Notes under the pieces: generated by a model
Seen by the model: only the letters and a program-made list of their open reading frames with translations
Databases searched by the model: none
Told to the model about the DNA's origin: nothing
From: Marinirhabdus sp963793275
Lineage (GTDB): Bacteria > Bacteroidota > Bacteroidia > Flavobacteriales > Flavobacteriaceae
DNA: 64,000 nt
NCBI GenBank assembly: GCA_963793275.1
Contig: CAWBZL010000004.1
Coordinates: forward strand, 682,001 to 746,000
Direction of reading: 5' to 3'
Translations under genes and position numbers: made by a program
Part shown: in pieces, positions 26,351 through 34,608 of the stretch
Numbering within the stretch: the first letter of the stretch is position 1
Layout: the number at the start of each line of letters is the position of its first letter

Positions 26351-27304
26351 ATGAGCAGACAAGACAACAGTAGGAAAGGAAAGACTTCAGGAAGAGGAAA
26401 TAGTACGAGTAAAGGAAAAAGCAGCGCACGTGGTAATGCACCGCTAAAAGGAGAAAGCAGGAATAAACCTTCTGGTAGAGGAGGCGCTTCTGTGCGCCCA
26501 GCTACAGATAAAAAAACCAATGTAGCTAAGAAAAAGGGGAATGCTCCTGTAAAGCAATCTCCGGATAAAGGAGCCACAACGCCCAAGAAAAAAGGCGATA
26601 ACCGCGAGGGTATTCGTTTAAATAAATATATTTCCAATAGTGGTGTGTGTTCTCGTCGCGAGGCAGACACCTACATCGCAACTGGTTTGGTGACAGTGAA
26701 CGGGAAAATTATAAACGAAATGGGGTATAAAGTAAAGTTGGAAGACGATGTGCGTTTTGATGGCCGCAGGATTAAGCCAGAATTAGACACTTACATTCTT
26801 TTAAATAAACCAAAATCTGTAGCTTCTACAACAAGTGAAAGCAAAGGACTCACTGTTATGGATTTGGTGAGTAATGCTACTTCAGCAAATATAAAACCTG
26901 TGGGCAGACTTGGAAGAAACGCCACAGGATTAATCTTGTTTACTAACGATGATGCTTTGGTTAAAAAACTTCACAGCAAGGGAATGGAGCGCTTGTTTCA
27001 TATAGAACTGGACAAAAACTTAAAAGCAGGTGATCTGGATAAGATTAGAGAAGGGCTGCTAATTGGAGGCGAAAAAGTATTTGTGGAAGAAATTAGCTAC
27101 GTAAAAGATGCTCCAAAGAAAGAGATTGGTCTAAAGATTAAAAACATGGGTAATAGCGTGATTCGCACTATTTTTGACCATCTTAACTACAATGTGGTAA
27201 AAGTAGATTGTGTAACCATTGCACACCTTACCAAGAAAGATCTTCCCAGAGGCCGCTGGAAAATTTTAACACAACGCGAGGTGGAATTATTCTCAATGCT
27301 ATAG
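26351..27304 (+). CDS. RluB/RsuA-like pseudouridine synthase homologue lacking the catalytic Asp
   Basis: A 317-residue protein. Residues 1-85 are basic and rich in G, S, K and R, probably disordered and RNA-binding. An S4 domain follows (IRLNKYISNSGVCSRREADTYI, 88-109), then the synthase fold (ILLNKPKSVASTT). In active enzymes the motif is GRLDxxTxGL; here it reads GRLGRNATGL, with G188 (codon GGA) in place of the catalytic Asp. The normal GxxRxVRRMF-type motif is also changed (NSVIRTIFDH). The frame is intact, so this looks like a kept, non-catalytic RNA-binding paralogue rather than a fresh pseudogene. Family fold is certain; loss of activity is inference. Confidence 0.88.
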   Translation: MSRQDNSRKGKTSGRGNSTSKGKSSARGNAPLKGESRNKPSGRGGASVRPATDKKTNVAKKKGNAPVKQSPDKGATTPKKKGDNREGIRLNKYISNSGVCSRREADTYIATGLVTVNGKIINEMGYKVKLEDDVRFDGRRIKPELDTYILLNKPKSVASTTSESKGLTVMDLVSNATSANIKPVGRLGRNATGLILFTNDDALVKKLHSKGMERLFHIELDKNLKAGDLDKIREGLLIGGEKVFVEEISYVKDAPKKEIGLKIKNMGNSVIRTIFDHLNYNVVKVDCVTIAHLTKKDLPRGRWKILTQREVELFSML

Positions 27305-27328
27305 TAATCAGTAGCATTTATAAATTTT

Positions 27329-27354
27329 AAGTCCTGAATTTCAGGACTTTTTTT
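27329..27354 (+). terminator. Rho-independent terminator
   Basis: AAGTCCTGA (27329-27337) pairs with TCAGGACTT (27341-27349) around a 3-base loop, followed by T7. It ends the transcript of the pseudouridine-synthase-like gene. Confidence 0.85.
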
Positions 27355-27432
27355 GTGGCTAACCTTTTAGGAAATTAAAAAATACAGTTGTGAAAATTTC
27401 ATTAAAAAAATAGTTCAATTCAAAAAATAAAT

Positions 27433-27440
27433 TACATTTG
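27433..27440 (+). promoter_or_regulatory. Putative -7 element of the polyamine gene block
   Basis: TACATTTG fits TAnnTTTG and is the only good match between the terminator at 27354 and the arginine decarboxylase gene. No clear -33 TTTG lies at the right distance. A transcript starting here would have a leader of nearly 290 bases that holds the small open frame 27477-27644. Confidence 0.45.
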
Positions 27441-27476
27441 TTACGTTTTTAGCTGAACAATTTGAACCCAGTTTAT

Positions 27477-27644
27477 ATGTTCGGGCTTTTGGGAACCAGG
27501 AAGTCATATTCAAAAGCATTCCGCAAGGCGGAAGACCGAAATTTAAAGCTAGCTTCCGTTACTGCACAAGTAGATGGCCCGGTTATAAAGACCAAAGGCA
27601 TCGCTTCCCGTTTAGCCTACTGGCTAAACCCAATCCGTATATAG
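27477..27644 (+). CDS. Possible small leader protein (55 aa) upstream of speA
   Basis: ATG at 27477 opens a 55-codon frame with a basic first half (GTRKSYSKAFRKAEDRNLK) and the ending LAYWLNPIRI. A TTG five codons upstream is also in frame. I do not recognise it. Its codon choice and composition look coding, and it fills most of the leader between the putative promoter and speA. It may be a genuine small protein, a regulatory leader peptide for the polyamine genes, or chance. Confidence 0.4.
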   Translation: MFGLLGTRKSYSKAFRKAEDRNLKLASVTAQVDGPVIKTKGIASRLAYWLNPIRI

Positions 27645-27730
27645 TTTTGCGTTAAAGTAATGTTATTCCGCAGTTTTAGTGTGGAAGCGCTGCAGCTATT
27701 CTTTATTTTTATATATTCAAAAACACTACA

Positions 27731-29185
27731 ATGAACACTAAATATATTGATCTTATAGATCAAACATACCATTTTCCCCAGCCTGAATTCAATTTAAAAG
27801 AGGATACGCTTACTTTTCACGATGTGGATTTAATGGAGTTGGTAGAACAGTATGGGGCACCCCTCAAGTTTACCTATTTACCAAAAATTTCAGAAAATAT
27901 CCAGCGCGCAAAAAAGTGGTTTGCAGATGCTATTGAGAAGAATGATTATAAAGGTTCTTACAACTACTGTTATTGCACCAAAAGCTCGCATTTTAAGCAC
28001 GTTTTAAACGAAGCGCTTAGTAACAATATTCACGTTGAAACTTCTTCAGCATTCGATATTAATATTGTTGAAAATTTAAAGGCTGAAGGAAAAATTACGA
28101 ATCAAACCTACATAGTTTGTAATGGCTTTAAGCGCGATCAATACATCAAAAATATTGGCCGACTCATTAATAACGGGCAGGAAAATTGTATTCCTGTAAT
28201 AGATAATTATGAAGAGTTATCCTTACTTTCAGAAGAAATTACAGGCGATTTTAAAGTAGGAATCCGTATCGCTTCGGAAGAGGAACCAAAATTCGAATTT
28301 TACACCTCCAGACTGGGAATTGGTTATAAGAACATTGTACCATTTTACGAGGAACAGATAAAAAATAATGATAAAGTAGAGCTCAAGATGCTTCACTTTT
28401 TTATTAATACCGGTATTCGTGATACTGCCTATTACTGGAACGAATTGTCCAAATGTTTAAAGGTCTATACAAGGCTTAAAAAGATATGTCCAACATTGGA
28501 CAGTTTGAATATTGGTGGAGGTTTTCCTATAAAAAACTCTCTGGCTTTTGAGTACGATTATGAATATATGATTGATGAAATAATCAACCAGATAAAGATT
28601 ATGTGCGAAGAAGCCGAAGTTGCAGTACCAAATATCTTCACCGAATTCGGCAGTTTTACAGTTGGCGAAAGTGGTGGAGCGATCTATGAAATTCTTTACC
28701 AAAAGCAGCAAAACGATCGTGAAAAATGGAATATGATTAATTCATCGTTCATTACAACGCTTCCGGATACCTGGGCCATTAGCAAGCGTTTTATTATGAT
28801 GGCGATTAACCGATGGAACGATGAATATGAACGGGTATTATTGGGAGGTCTCACCTGCGATAGTGACGATTACTATAACAGTGAACAAAACATGAATGCT
28901 ATTTATCTTCCAAAATATAAGAAAGAGAAACCATTGTATATTGGATTTTTCAACACAGGTGCCTATCAGGAATCTATTGGAGGCTTTGGTGGGTTGCAAC
29001 ACTGCTTAGTCCCAAGTCCGAAACATATTTTAATAGATAAAGACGAAAACGGAAAAATTACACACAAGTTATTTTCGGCACAACAAACAAGTGAGCAGCT
29101 TTTAGGCATTCTTGGATATTATAATCCTGTTGACGCTCCTGAAAATAAAGAACAAGCTAAGAAAGCAGCATTTTCTAATTCTTAA
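27731..29185 (+). CDS. speA: Arginine decarboxylase (fold III PLP enzyme)
   Basis: PLP-dependent decarboxylase of 484 aa that converts arginine to agmatine. The alanine-racemase-like barrel begins near residue 45; the PLP lysine is K84 in YCTKSSHF, the glycine-rich phosphate site is LNIGGGFP, and the C-terminal catalytic cysteine lies in GGLTCDSDD. It is shorter than the enterobacterial SpeA and typical of the flavobacterial form. Fifty-one bases downstream lies agmatinase, which uses its product. The order speA-speB-dhs-GNAT/nitrilase is one co-directional block. Confidence 0.88.
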   Translation: MNTKYIDLIDQTYHFPQPEFNLKEDTLTFHDVDLMELVEQYGAPLKFTYLPKISENIQRAKKWFADAIEKNDYKGSYNYCYCTKSSHFKHVLNEALSNNIHVETSSAFDINIVENLKAEGKITNQTYIVCNGFKRDQYIKNIGRLINNGQENCIPVIDNYEELSLLSEEITGDFKVGIRIASEEEPKFEFYTSRLGIGYKNIVPFYEEQIKNNDKVELKMLHFFINTGIRDTAYYWNELSKCLKVYTRLKKICPTLDSLNIGGGFPIKNSLAFEYDYEYMIDEIINQIKIMCEEAEVAVPNIFTEFGSFTVGESGGAIYEILYQKQQNDREKWNMINSSFITTLPDTWAISKRFIMMAINRWNDEYERVLLGGLTCDSDDYYNSEQNMNAIYLPKYKKEKPLYIGFFNTGAYQESIGGFGGLQHCLVPSPKHILIDKDENGKITHKLFSAQQTSEQLLGILGYYNPVDAPENKEQAKKAAFSNS

Positions 29186-29236
29186 AAAGTACCAAATACC
29201 TATCAATAAAAACTTCAATTTTTATAATCATCAAAA

Positions 29237-30169
29237 ATGAGCACCAAAACGTACGCAGGCATTTCTAAAGAATACGCCGCACTAGAGACTTCAAAAATTG
29301 TTTTAATTCCTGTACCTTACGATGGCACCAGTACATTTCAAAAAGGAGCAGATAAAGGGCCAGCGGCTTTTTTACACGCTTCAGAAAACATGGAATTATA
29401 CGACATAGAAACACAGACCGAGGTTTATAAACAGGGGATTCACCTTGCCAACGCCATCACGGAGAACAGTTCTCCGGAGGCAGTAGTGGACGAAGTTCAC
29501 AAAATGACTAAAGAACTTATTCTAAGAAATAAATTTGTAACTGTTTTTGGTGGGGAGCATAGCATCTCCATTGGAACCATTCGTGCATTTAACGAATGTT
29601 TTGATGATCTTACCGTATTACATATAGATGCTCATGCAGATCTTAGAAAAGAATACGAAGGCTCTTCCTGTAATCACGCCTGTGCCTTGTATGAAGCAAG
29701 CCAGACCACCAATTTAATACAGGTTGGCATACGAAGTATGGATGTGGCTGAAACCACTATTTTAGACGAAGATAAAACGTGGTTTGCGCACGATATGGCC
29801 AACGACGAATACTGGATGGATAACGTAATAGATGCTTTAGGAGATAATGTTTTTATTACCTTCGATCTGGATGCGCTGGATCCATCCATTATGCCATCTA
29901 CGGGAACTCCGGAACCTGGCGGATTATTCTGGTACGAAACATTGGATTTCCTAAAACAAGTATTTGAAGCAAAAAACGTAGTAGGGTTCGATATTGTAGA
30001 ATTAATGCCGAGAGAGCAGGACAAATCGAGTGACTTCCTGGCAGCAAAATTATACTACAAAATGCTTAGCTATAAATTTGCTGGACAAGAGGAATCTGAA
30101 GTATTTGAAAGTAATTTTAGCGATAAAGGAAACACAATCACAAAATTTAAAGACAACAATAATGACTAA
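29237..30169 (+). CDS. speB: Agmatinase
   Basis: Ureohydrolase (310 aa) that splits agmatine into putrescine and urea. The binuclear manganese site is complete: H108 in GGEHS, D131, H133 and D135 in DAHAD, D210 and D212 in FDLDALDPS. The C-terminal VGFDIVELMP motif is present. Its last codons overlap the start of the deoxyhypusine-synthase-like gene by 8 bases (ATGACTAA), which indicates translational coupling and a shared pathway. Confidence 0.94.
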   Translation: MSTKTYAGISKEYAALETSKIVLIPVPYDGTSTFQKGADKGPAAFLHASENMELYDIETQTEVYKQGIHLANAITENSSPEAVVDEVHKMTKELILRNKFVTVFGGEHSISIGTIRAFNECFDDLTVLHIDAHADLRKEYEGSSCNHACALYEASQTTNLIQVGIRSMDVAETTILDEDKTWFAHDMANDEYWMDNVIDALGDNVFITFDLDALDPSIMPSTGTPEPGGLFWYETLDFLKQVFEAKNVVGFDIVELMPREQDKSSDFLAAKLYYKMLSYKFAGQEESEVFESNFSDKGNTITKFKDNNND

Positions 30170-31136
30170 TAAAGGAGCGATTACCAATTTCATCGAAAAA
30201 TACTACCTACACTTTAACGCAGCTGCTTTGGTAGATGCGGCAAAAGGGTACGAAGAGCAATTAAACAACGGATCTAAAATGCTGGTAAGTTTAGCAGGTG
30301 CTATGAGTACTGCTGAAATAGGAAAGATTTTTGCTGAAATGATTCGCCAGGATAAAGTACAAATCATCTCTTGTACAGGTGCGAACCTGGAGGAAGATAT
30401 TATGAATCTGGTGGCGCACAGTCATTACAAACGTGTTCCGAATTATCGTGATTTAACCGCTCAGGATGAATGGGATCTATTAGAAAAAGGATTAAACCGC
30501 GTTACCGATACCTGTATTCCCGAAGAAGAAGCGTTTAGAAGAATCCAGGAACATATAGTAAAAATATGGAAAGATGCCGAAGCTAAAGGAGAACGGTATT
30601 TACCACACGAGTATATGTATAAGCTTTTATTAAGCGGCGTTCTTGAGCAATACTACGAGATAGATCTTAAAGATTCGTGGATGTACGCAGCTGCCGAAAA
30701 AAATCTCCCTATTATTTGCCCGGGATGGGAAGATAGTACTATGGGCAACATTTTTGCCAGCTATGTATTAAAGGGCGAATTAAAAGCGTCTACCATGAAG
30801 AGCGGGATAGAATATATGACGTTCCTGGCAGATTGGTATACAGATAATTCAGAGAATGGAATTGGTTTCTTTCAGATTGGTGGTGGCATTGCAGGAGATT
30901 TTCCAATTTGCGTGGTACCAATGTTGTATCAGGATATGGAACGTACAGAGACGCCATTCTGGAGTTATTTTTGCCAGATAAGCGATTCAACAACAAGTTA
31001 CGGAAGTTACTCCGGAGCGGTTCCTAACGAAAAAATTACCTGGGGGAAATTAGATATCAATACACCTAAGTTTATTATTGAAAGTGATGCAACTATTGTT
31101 GCGCCGTTAATTTTTGCGTACTTGCTAGGTATGTAG
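30162..31136 (+). CDS. Deoxyhypusine-synthase-like protein
   Basis: A 324-residue member of the deoxyhypusine synthase superfamily; ATG 30162 overlaps the speB stop. The NAD-site features (LVSLAGAMSTAEIG, CTGANLEEDIMN) and the closing block TTSYGSYSGAVPNEKITWGKL are present. The active-site lysine of eukaryotic enzymes sits in GGGVVKHH; here the sequence is GGGIAGDF, so the lysine position is G245. Bacteria have no eIF5A substrate. Related bacterial proteins have been linked to homospermidine formation, but lysine loss makes the same chemistry doubtful. The likely substrate is a polyamine made by SpeA/SpeB. Confidence 0.88.
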   Translation: MTNKGAITNFIEKYYLHFNAAALVDAAKGYEEQLNNGSKMLVSLAGAMSTAEIGKIFAEMIRQDKVQIISCTGANLEEDIMNLVAHSHYKRVPNYRDLTAQDEWDLLEKGLNRVTDTCIPEEEAFRRIQEHIVKIWKDAEAKGERYLPHEYMYKLLLSGVLEQYYEIDLKDSWMYAAAEKNLPIICPGWEDSTMGNIFASYVLKGELKASTMKSGIEYMTFLADWYTDNSENGIGFFQIGGGIAGDFPICVVPMLYQDMERTETPFWSYFCQISDSTTSYGSYSGAVPNEKITWGKLDINTPKFIIESDATIVAPLIFAYLLGM

Positions 31137-31298
31137 TACCAAAAAAGCTACGTATTGAAATAGTAAGAGCGTTCAGAAAGATTTTCGGAAAGCTAACTAT
31201 TGTTTTATGTTAGTGTGCTGGACGATAATTTAATTTAAAGTGCTCAGGTTCTAAAAACTTCAGCATAAAAAGAAGTATTTCAACAATTTAATAAGGCA

Positions 31299-31312
31299 CC
31301 CGCCTTCGCGGG
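31299..31312 (+). promoter_or_regulatory. Start-proximal hairpin CCCGC-CTTC-GCGGG
   Basis: Same geometry as the element at 26331: a 5-bp GC stem, 4-base loop, and a 6-base spacer (CATAAA) before the ATG at 31319. The flanking bases are also alike (ACCCGCCTTYGCGGGCAYAA). It may control translation of the GNAT-nitrilase gene separately from the genes upstream. Confidence 0.6.
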
Positions 31313-31318
31313 CATAAA

Positions 31319-32869
31319 ATGAGTGTAAAAAAGAACGTTTCAGAAATAGAAAATATCGAGCTTTCATTTTTAACAATTGAAGATTTTCAAGAGTTGAAAA
31401 AAGCGACACAGGAAGCATACGTTGGGATGCAAAACTCGTATTGGGCAAAACCGGCGATTCAAAAACTGATCGATATTTTTCCGGAGGGACAGATCTTAAT
31501 TAAGATTGACGGTGAGATTGCGGGCTGTGCACTTTCTATAGTTGTAGAGTATGATCAGGTGGAAGATAATCACACCTATGCCGATATTATCACGAAAAGT
31601 TCATTCAAAAATCACAACCCTAAAGGGGATGTATTGTATGGAATTGATGTTTTTATTAAACCAACGTTTAGAGGTCTACGCTTAGGACGTAGATTGTACG
31701 ATTACCGTAAGGAATTGTGCGAGAATCTCAATTTGAAAGGAATTGTTTTTGGCGGGAGAATGCCTAATTACCATATTCATAAGGACAATTATTCTCCCAA
31801 AGAATATATAGACGCTGTTAAAAGAAAAGAAATAAGCGACCCGGTTTTAAACTTTCAGATCTCAAACGATTTTCACCCGATTCGTGTGATAAAAGGATAT
31901 CTGGAAGGAGATACCGCCTCTGCAGAATATGCAGTCTTAATGGAGTGGGACAATATTTATTATACAAAACCCACAAAGTCGCCTTCGGCAGTAAAAACAA
32001 TCGTTCGGTTAGGACTAATTCAATGGCAAATGCGCCCGTACTCGGGACTTGAGCAATTGATGCAACAGGTAGAATATTTTGTGGATACCGTTTCGGGATA
32101 TCGATGTGATTTTGCTGTATTTCCGGAATTTTTCAACGCGCCGTTAATGGCAGAGTTTAATCATTTAAAAGAATCTGAAGCCATCAGAGAATTGGCAAAG
32201 TTTACTGCAGTGATTAAAAACAGAATGTCCGAACTTTCTATTTCCTATAATATAAACATCATCACCGGAAGCATGCCCGAATTGGTAGGTGATACACTCT
32301 ATAATGTGGGATATTTATGTCGCAGAGATGGAAGCATTGAACGCTACGAAAAAATTCACGTGACTCCGGACGAAGCCAAAGTATGGGGGATGCAGCGAGG
32401 AAGCGAGTTGAAAACATTTGAAACAGACTGTGGGAAAATAGGAATTTTAATTTGTTACGATTCTGAATTTCCTGAGTTGTCACGCTTGCTGTCAGACGAA
32501 GGAATGGATATTTTATTTGTACCCTTTTTAACCGATACGCAAAATGGATATTCCAGAGTACGCCTATGCGCACAGGCCAGAGCGGTAGAAAATGAATGTT
32601 ATGTAGCCATTTCAGGAAGTGTGGGTAATTTGCCTAACGTAGAAAATATGGATATTCAGTATGCGCAGTCGGCTGTATTTACGCCTTGTGATTTTGCCTT
32701 TCCAAGCAACGGAATTAAAGCCGAAGCTACCACAAATACCGAAATGATTCTGGTAGCCGATGTAGATATTAGCTTACTACGCGAATTACACTCTTTTGGA
32801 GCTGTTAAAAATTTGAAAGACAGACGAAAGGATGTGTACGATGTGATACGGGTGAATAAAAAAAAGTAA
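31319..32869 (+). CDS. GNAT acetyltransferase - carbon-nitrogen hydrolase fusion
   Basis: A 516-residue two-domain protein. Residues ~15-215 are a GNAT domain with the acetyl-CoA loop RGLRLGRRLYD (118-128). Residues ~228-510 are a nitrilase-superfamily amidohydrolase with the complete triad E270 (FPEFF), K345 (YEKIHV) and C379 (ILICYDSEFPE). The fusion is recurrent in bacteria and its substrate is not established. Position after speA-speB-dhs suggests an acylated or carbamoylated polyamine, which is inference. A strong terminator follows. Confidence 0.9.
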   Translation: MSVKKNVSEIENIELSFLTIEDFQELKKATQEAYVGMQNSYWAKPAIQKLIDIFPEGQILIKIDGEIAGCALSIVVEYDQVEDNHTYADIITKSSFKNHNPKGDVLYGIDVFIKPTFRGLRLGRRLYDYRKELCENLNLKGIVFGGRMPNYHIHKDNYSPKEYIDAVKRKEISDPVLNFQISNDFHPIRVIKGYLEGDTASAEYAVLMEWDNIYYTKPTKSPSAVKTIVRLGLIQWQMRPYSGLEQLMQQVEYFVDTVSGYRCDFAVFPEFFNAPLMAEFNHLKESEAIRELAKFTAVIKNRMSELSISYNINIITGSMPELVGDTLYNVGYLCRRDGSIERYEKIHVTPDEAKVWGMQRGSELKTFETDCGKIGILICYDSEFPELSRLLSDEGMDILFVPFLTDTQNGYSRVRLCAQARAVENECYVAISGSVGNLPNVENMDIQYAQSAVFTPCDFAFPSNGIKAEATTNTEMILVADVDISLLRELHSFGAVKNLKDRRKDVYDVIRVNKKK

Positions 32870-32900
32870 CCTGAAGTTCCCCCAATATCTTTTGTCTTCC

Positions 32901-32955
32901 TCTCAGCGAGTGCCTCTCTCTTCAGAGAAAGGCACTCGCTGAGAAAGTTTTTTTA
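32901..32955 (+). terminator. Strong terminator after the polyamine block
   Basis: TCTCAGCGAGTGCC (32901-32914) pairs perfectly with GGCACTCGCTGAGA (32931-32944), with a 16-base interior that can fold further, followed by AAAGT7. This 14-bp perfect stem ends the plus-strand transcript. Confidence 0.9.
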
Positions 32956-33046
32956 TTCTCTCTTCCTGCATCCGATTGAACTTTTTCAGTTATAGAAATA
33001 AAATAGTTGAGCCGATAGGCTATAAATATTTCATTGAGTGTCTATA

Positions 33047-34468
33047 TCACTCCACAACCCTGAAATCACCTTTCTGCTCGCCACTTTGAGCAATAATTTC
33101 GGTTACGGCAAAGGAAATAACAATGCTATACTCCATGGCAACTAACCATAAGTTTTCTTGAAAGCCATCTGCCCCGTATGCCGAATAGCTTACAATAACT
33201 ACCGCACTCCAGACAATTGGGAATTTGTATTTTGTGAAGATTGATAGCACCAAAGGCGTTGCTACATACCAAGGGTGCACCGTAGTAGAAAGTAGAAAAT
33301 AAACTGAAACAGCAAAGAGTACTCCTGTAATAAAGTGTTGTGCTTTTATCTCTCTAGTACCCCAAGCAGATTTCATCGGTCTGAAAAATGTGAGCGCCAA
33401 AATACCCAATAGTACAAGTATGGGTAAAACCTTACCAACGGTACCAATAATGTTCCATCCCACAGTTTGAAACCCAATCCAGCGGATAATGTAATACACA
33501 CTCGCATTAAATTCGAAATTCTGAAACCAGAGGCCTATGGTTGCTGTGAAATTTGAAATAAATTCAGTAGACAAAAAAGGAGCAAATGTGAGTAGCACTG
33601 TTCCTAAAACAACACTATAAAATTTAATTGAAGATGTAAGGTTGATCGCAGTCGAATTTCCTTTTTTAAAAAACCAGCTAAAAAACAACGGTAGCATTAA
33701 TAACGGCAACAATTTCACCGAAACTGAAATTCCCAACAATATGGCTGCCCAGATCCATTTGTCTTTATAGAGCAGGTATAAAGACCAGACCAGAAAAAAC
33801 AACATGACACCCTCAAAATGGAGGTTTCCTGTAAGTTCAATGATTATAAACGGGTTCAGGAAATACCAGAAAATATTACGAACAGGAAGATCCAGTTTTT
33901 CCAGCAACTTTCTTCCGAAATACAAAATCCCAATATCTGCCAAAATGATTAAAACGCGTAATATAATAGCAGATCCCAGAATGCTTTTACCGGTTACCAA
34001 TGCGGCAACAGCAAAAAATAACTGATTTACGGGCGGATAGTTGCTATAATGGCTTCCGTTTAAGTTGCCCATTCCCTCATATAATTGAGGGGCTTGAGCT
34101 ACTTCTCTACCTGCGGTCAACTCGAGCGCAGTCGAGAGGTCTGTGAAGAATACCTGTGGTGTAATAAGGTAAGGATTTACCCCCTGAACCAGTAACCTTC
34201 CATCCCATAAAAACCTGTAAAAATCCTGAGAAAGATTAGGGATGGCAGGTAAAAAAAGCAAGCGTAATAACACACCAACCCCTGCCAATACCCAAAAATT
34301 AAACGTAGCGTGTTCAATAATTCGCCAGGCACAAAAAAAGAGCCCGGTGTAGAGTAGGAGTAGTTTTATAAATTCGCTGCGATCAAGGTTGTAAGCAAAG
34401 AGTAGGTACAATACAATAGAACCGAGTATCGGAATAATGAAATTATTGTATCGATTAAATAGCTTCAA
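33047..34468 (-). CDS. Polytopic mannosyltransferase-like glycosyltransferase (GT-C type)
   Basis: A 473-residue integral membrane protein with about a dozen hydrophobic segments. Features of GT87/PIG-M-like enzymes are seen: an early loop LSQDFYRFLWDGRLLVQGVNPY with the acidic DGR site, SNYPPVNQLFF, and VSVKLLPLLMLPLFF. It probably transfers a sugar from a polyprenyl-phosphate donor on the outer face of the inner membrane. I start it at TTG 34468 (KLFNRYNN...) because the frame upstream to 34552 is largely a dispersed palindrome. A second copy of that palindrome lies inside the gene (34114-34139), adding residues LSTALELT. Confidence 0.82.
   Translation of the reverse strand: MKLFNRYNNFIIPILGSIVLYLLFAYNLDRSEFIKLLLLYTGLFFCAWRIIEHATFNFWVLAGVGVLLRLLFLPAIPNLSQDFYRFLWDGRLLVQGVNPYLITPQVFFTDLSTALELTAGREVAQAPQLYEGMGNLNGSHYSNYPPVNQLFFAVAALVTGKSILGSAIILRVLIILADIGILYFGRKLLEKLDLPVRNIFWYFLNPFIIIELTGNLHFEGVMLFFLVWSLYLLYKDKWIWAAILLGISVSVKLLPLLMLPLFFSWFFKKGNSTAINLTSSIKFYSVVLGTVLLTFAPFLSTEFISNFTATIGLWFQNFEFNASVYYIIRWIGFQTVGWNIIGTVGKVLPILVLLGILALTFFRPMKSAWGTREIKAQHFITGVLFAVSVYFLLSTTVHPWYVATPLVLSIFTKYKFPIVWSAVVIVSYSAYGADGFQENLWLVAMEYSIVISFAVTEIIAQSGEQKGDFRVVE
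34114..34139. repeat. Palindromic repeat copy inside the mannosyltransferase gene
   Basis: The core TCGAGCGCAGTCGAGAGGTC is an inverted copy of the element at 34528-34553 (GGTCTCGACTGCGCTCGACC). It is in frame and translated as part of DLSTALELT. Insertion of a dispersed element into a coding region without breaking it is the simplest reading. Confidence 0.6.
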
Positions 34469-34527
34469 GACGTAATAAATTTTAATTAGCAGTCTCGAAA
34501 ATTTTATTTTAGTAAATGTCGCGTTAG

Positions 34528-34553
34528 GTCTCGACTGCGCTCGACCAGACATG
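34528..34553. repeat. Palindromic repeat copy at the mannosyltransferase 5' side
   Basis: GGTCTCGACTGCGCTCGACC can fold (GGTC/GACC and CTCGA/TCGAG-like arms) and shares its core with the copy at 34114-34139. It lies between the TolB-like gene and the proposed start of the mannosyltransferase gene. No transposase is nearby. Confidence 0.6.
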
Positions 34554-34608
34554 GTTCAAAATATAGTAATCTTACTCTTTAAATTGTACCTCGTAGTTTG
34601 TACTTAAC

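Noticed and set aside
33047..34552. Longer mannosyltransferase frame starting at 34552
   Set aside because: The added N-terminal residues come mainly from a dispersed palindrome; TTG 34468 begins the expected sequence KLFNRYNN followed by the first helix.
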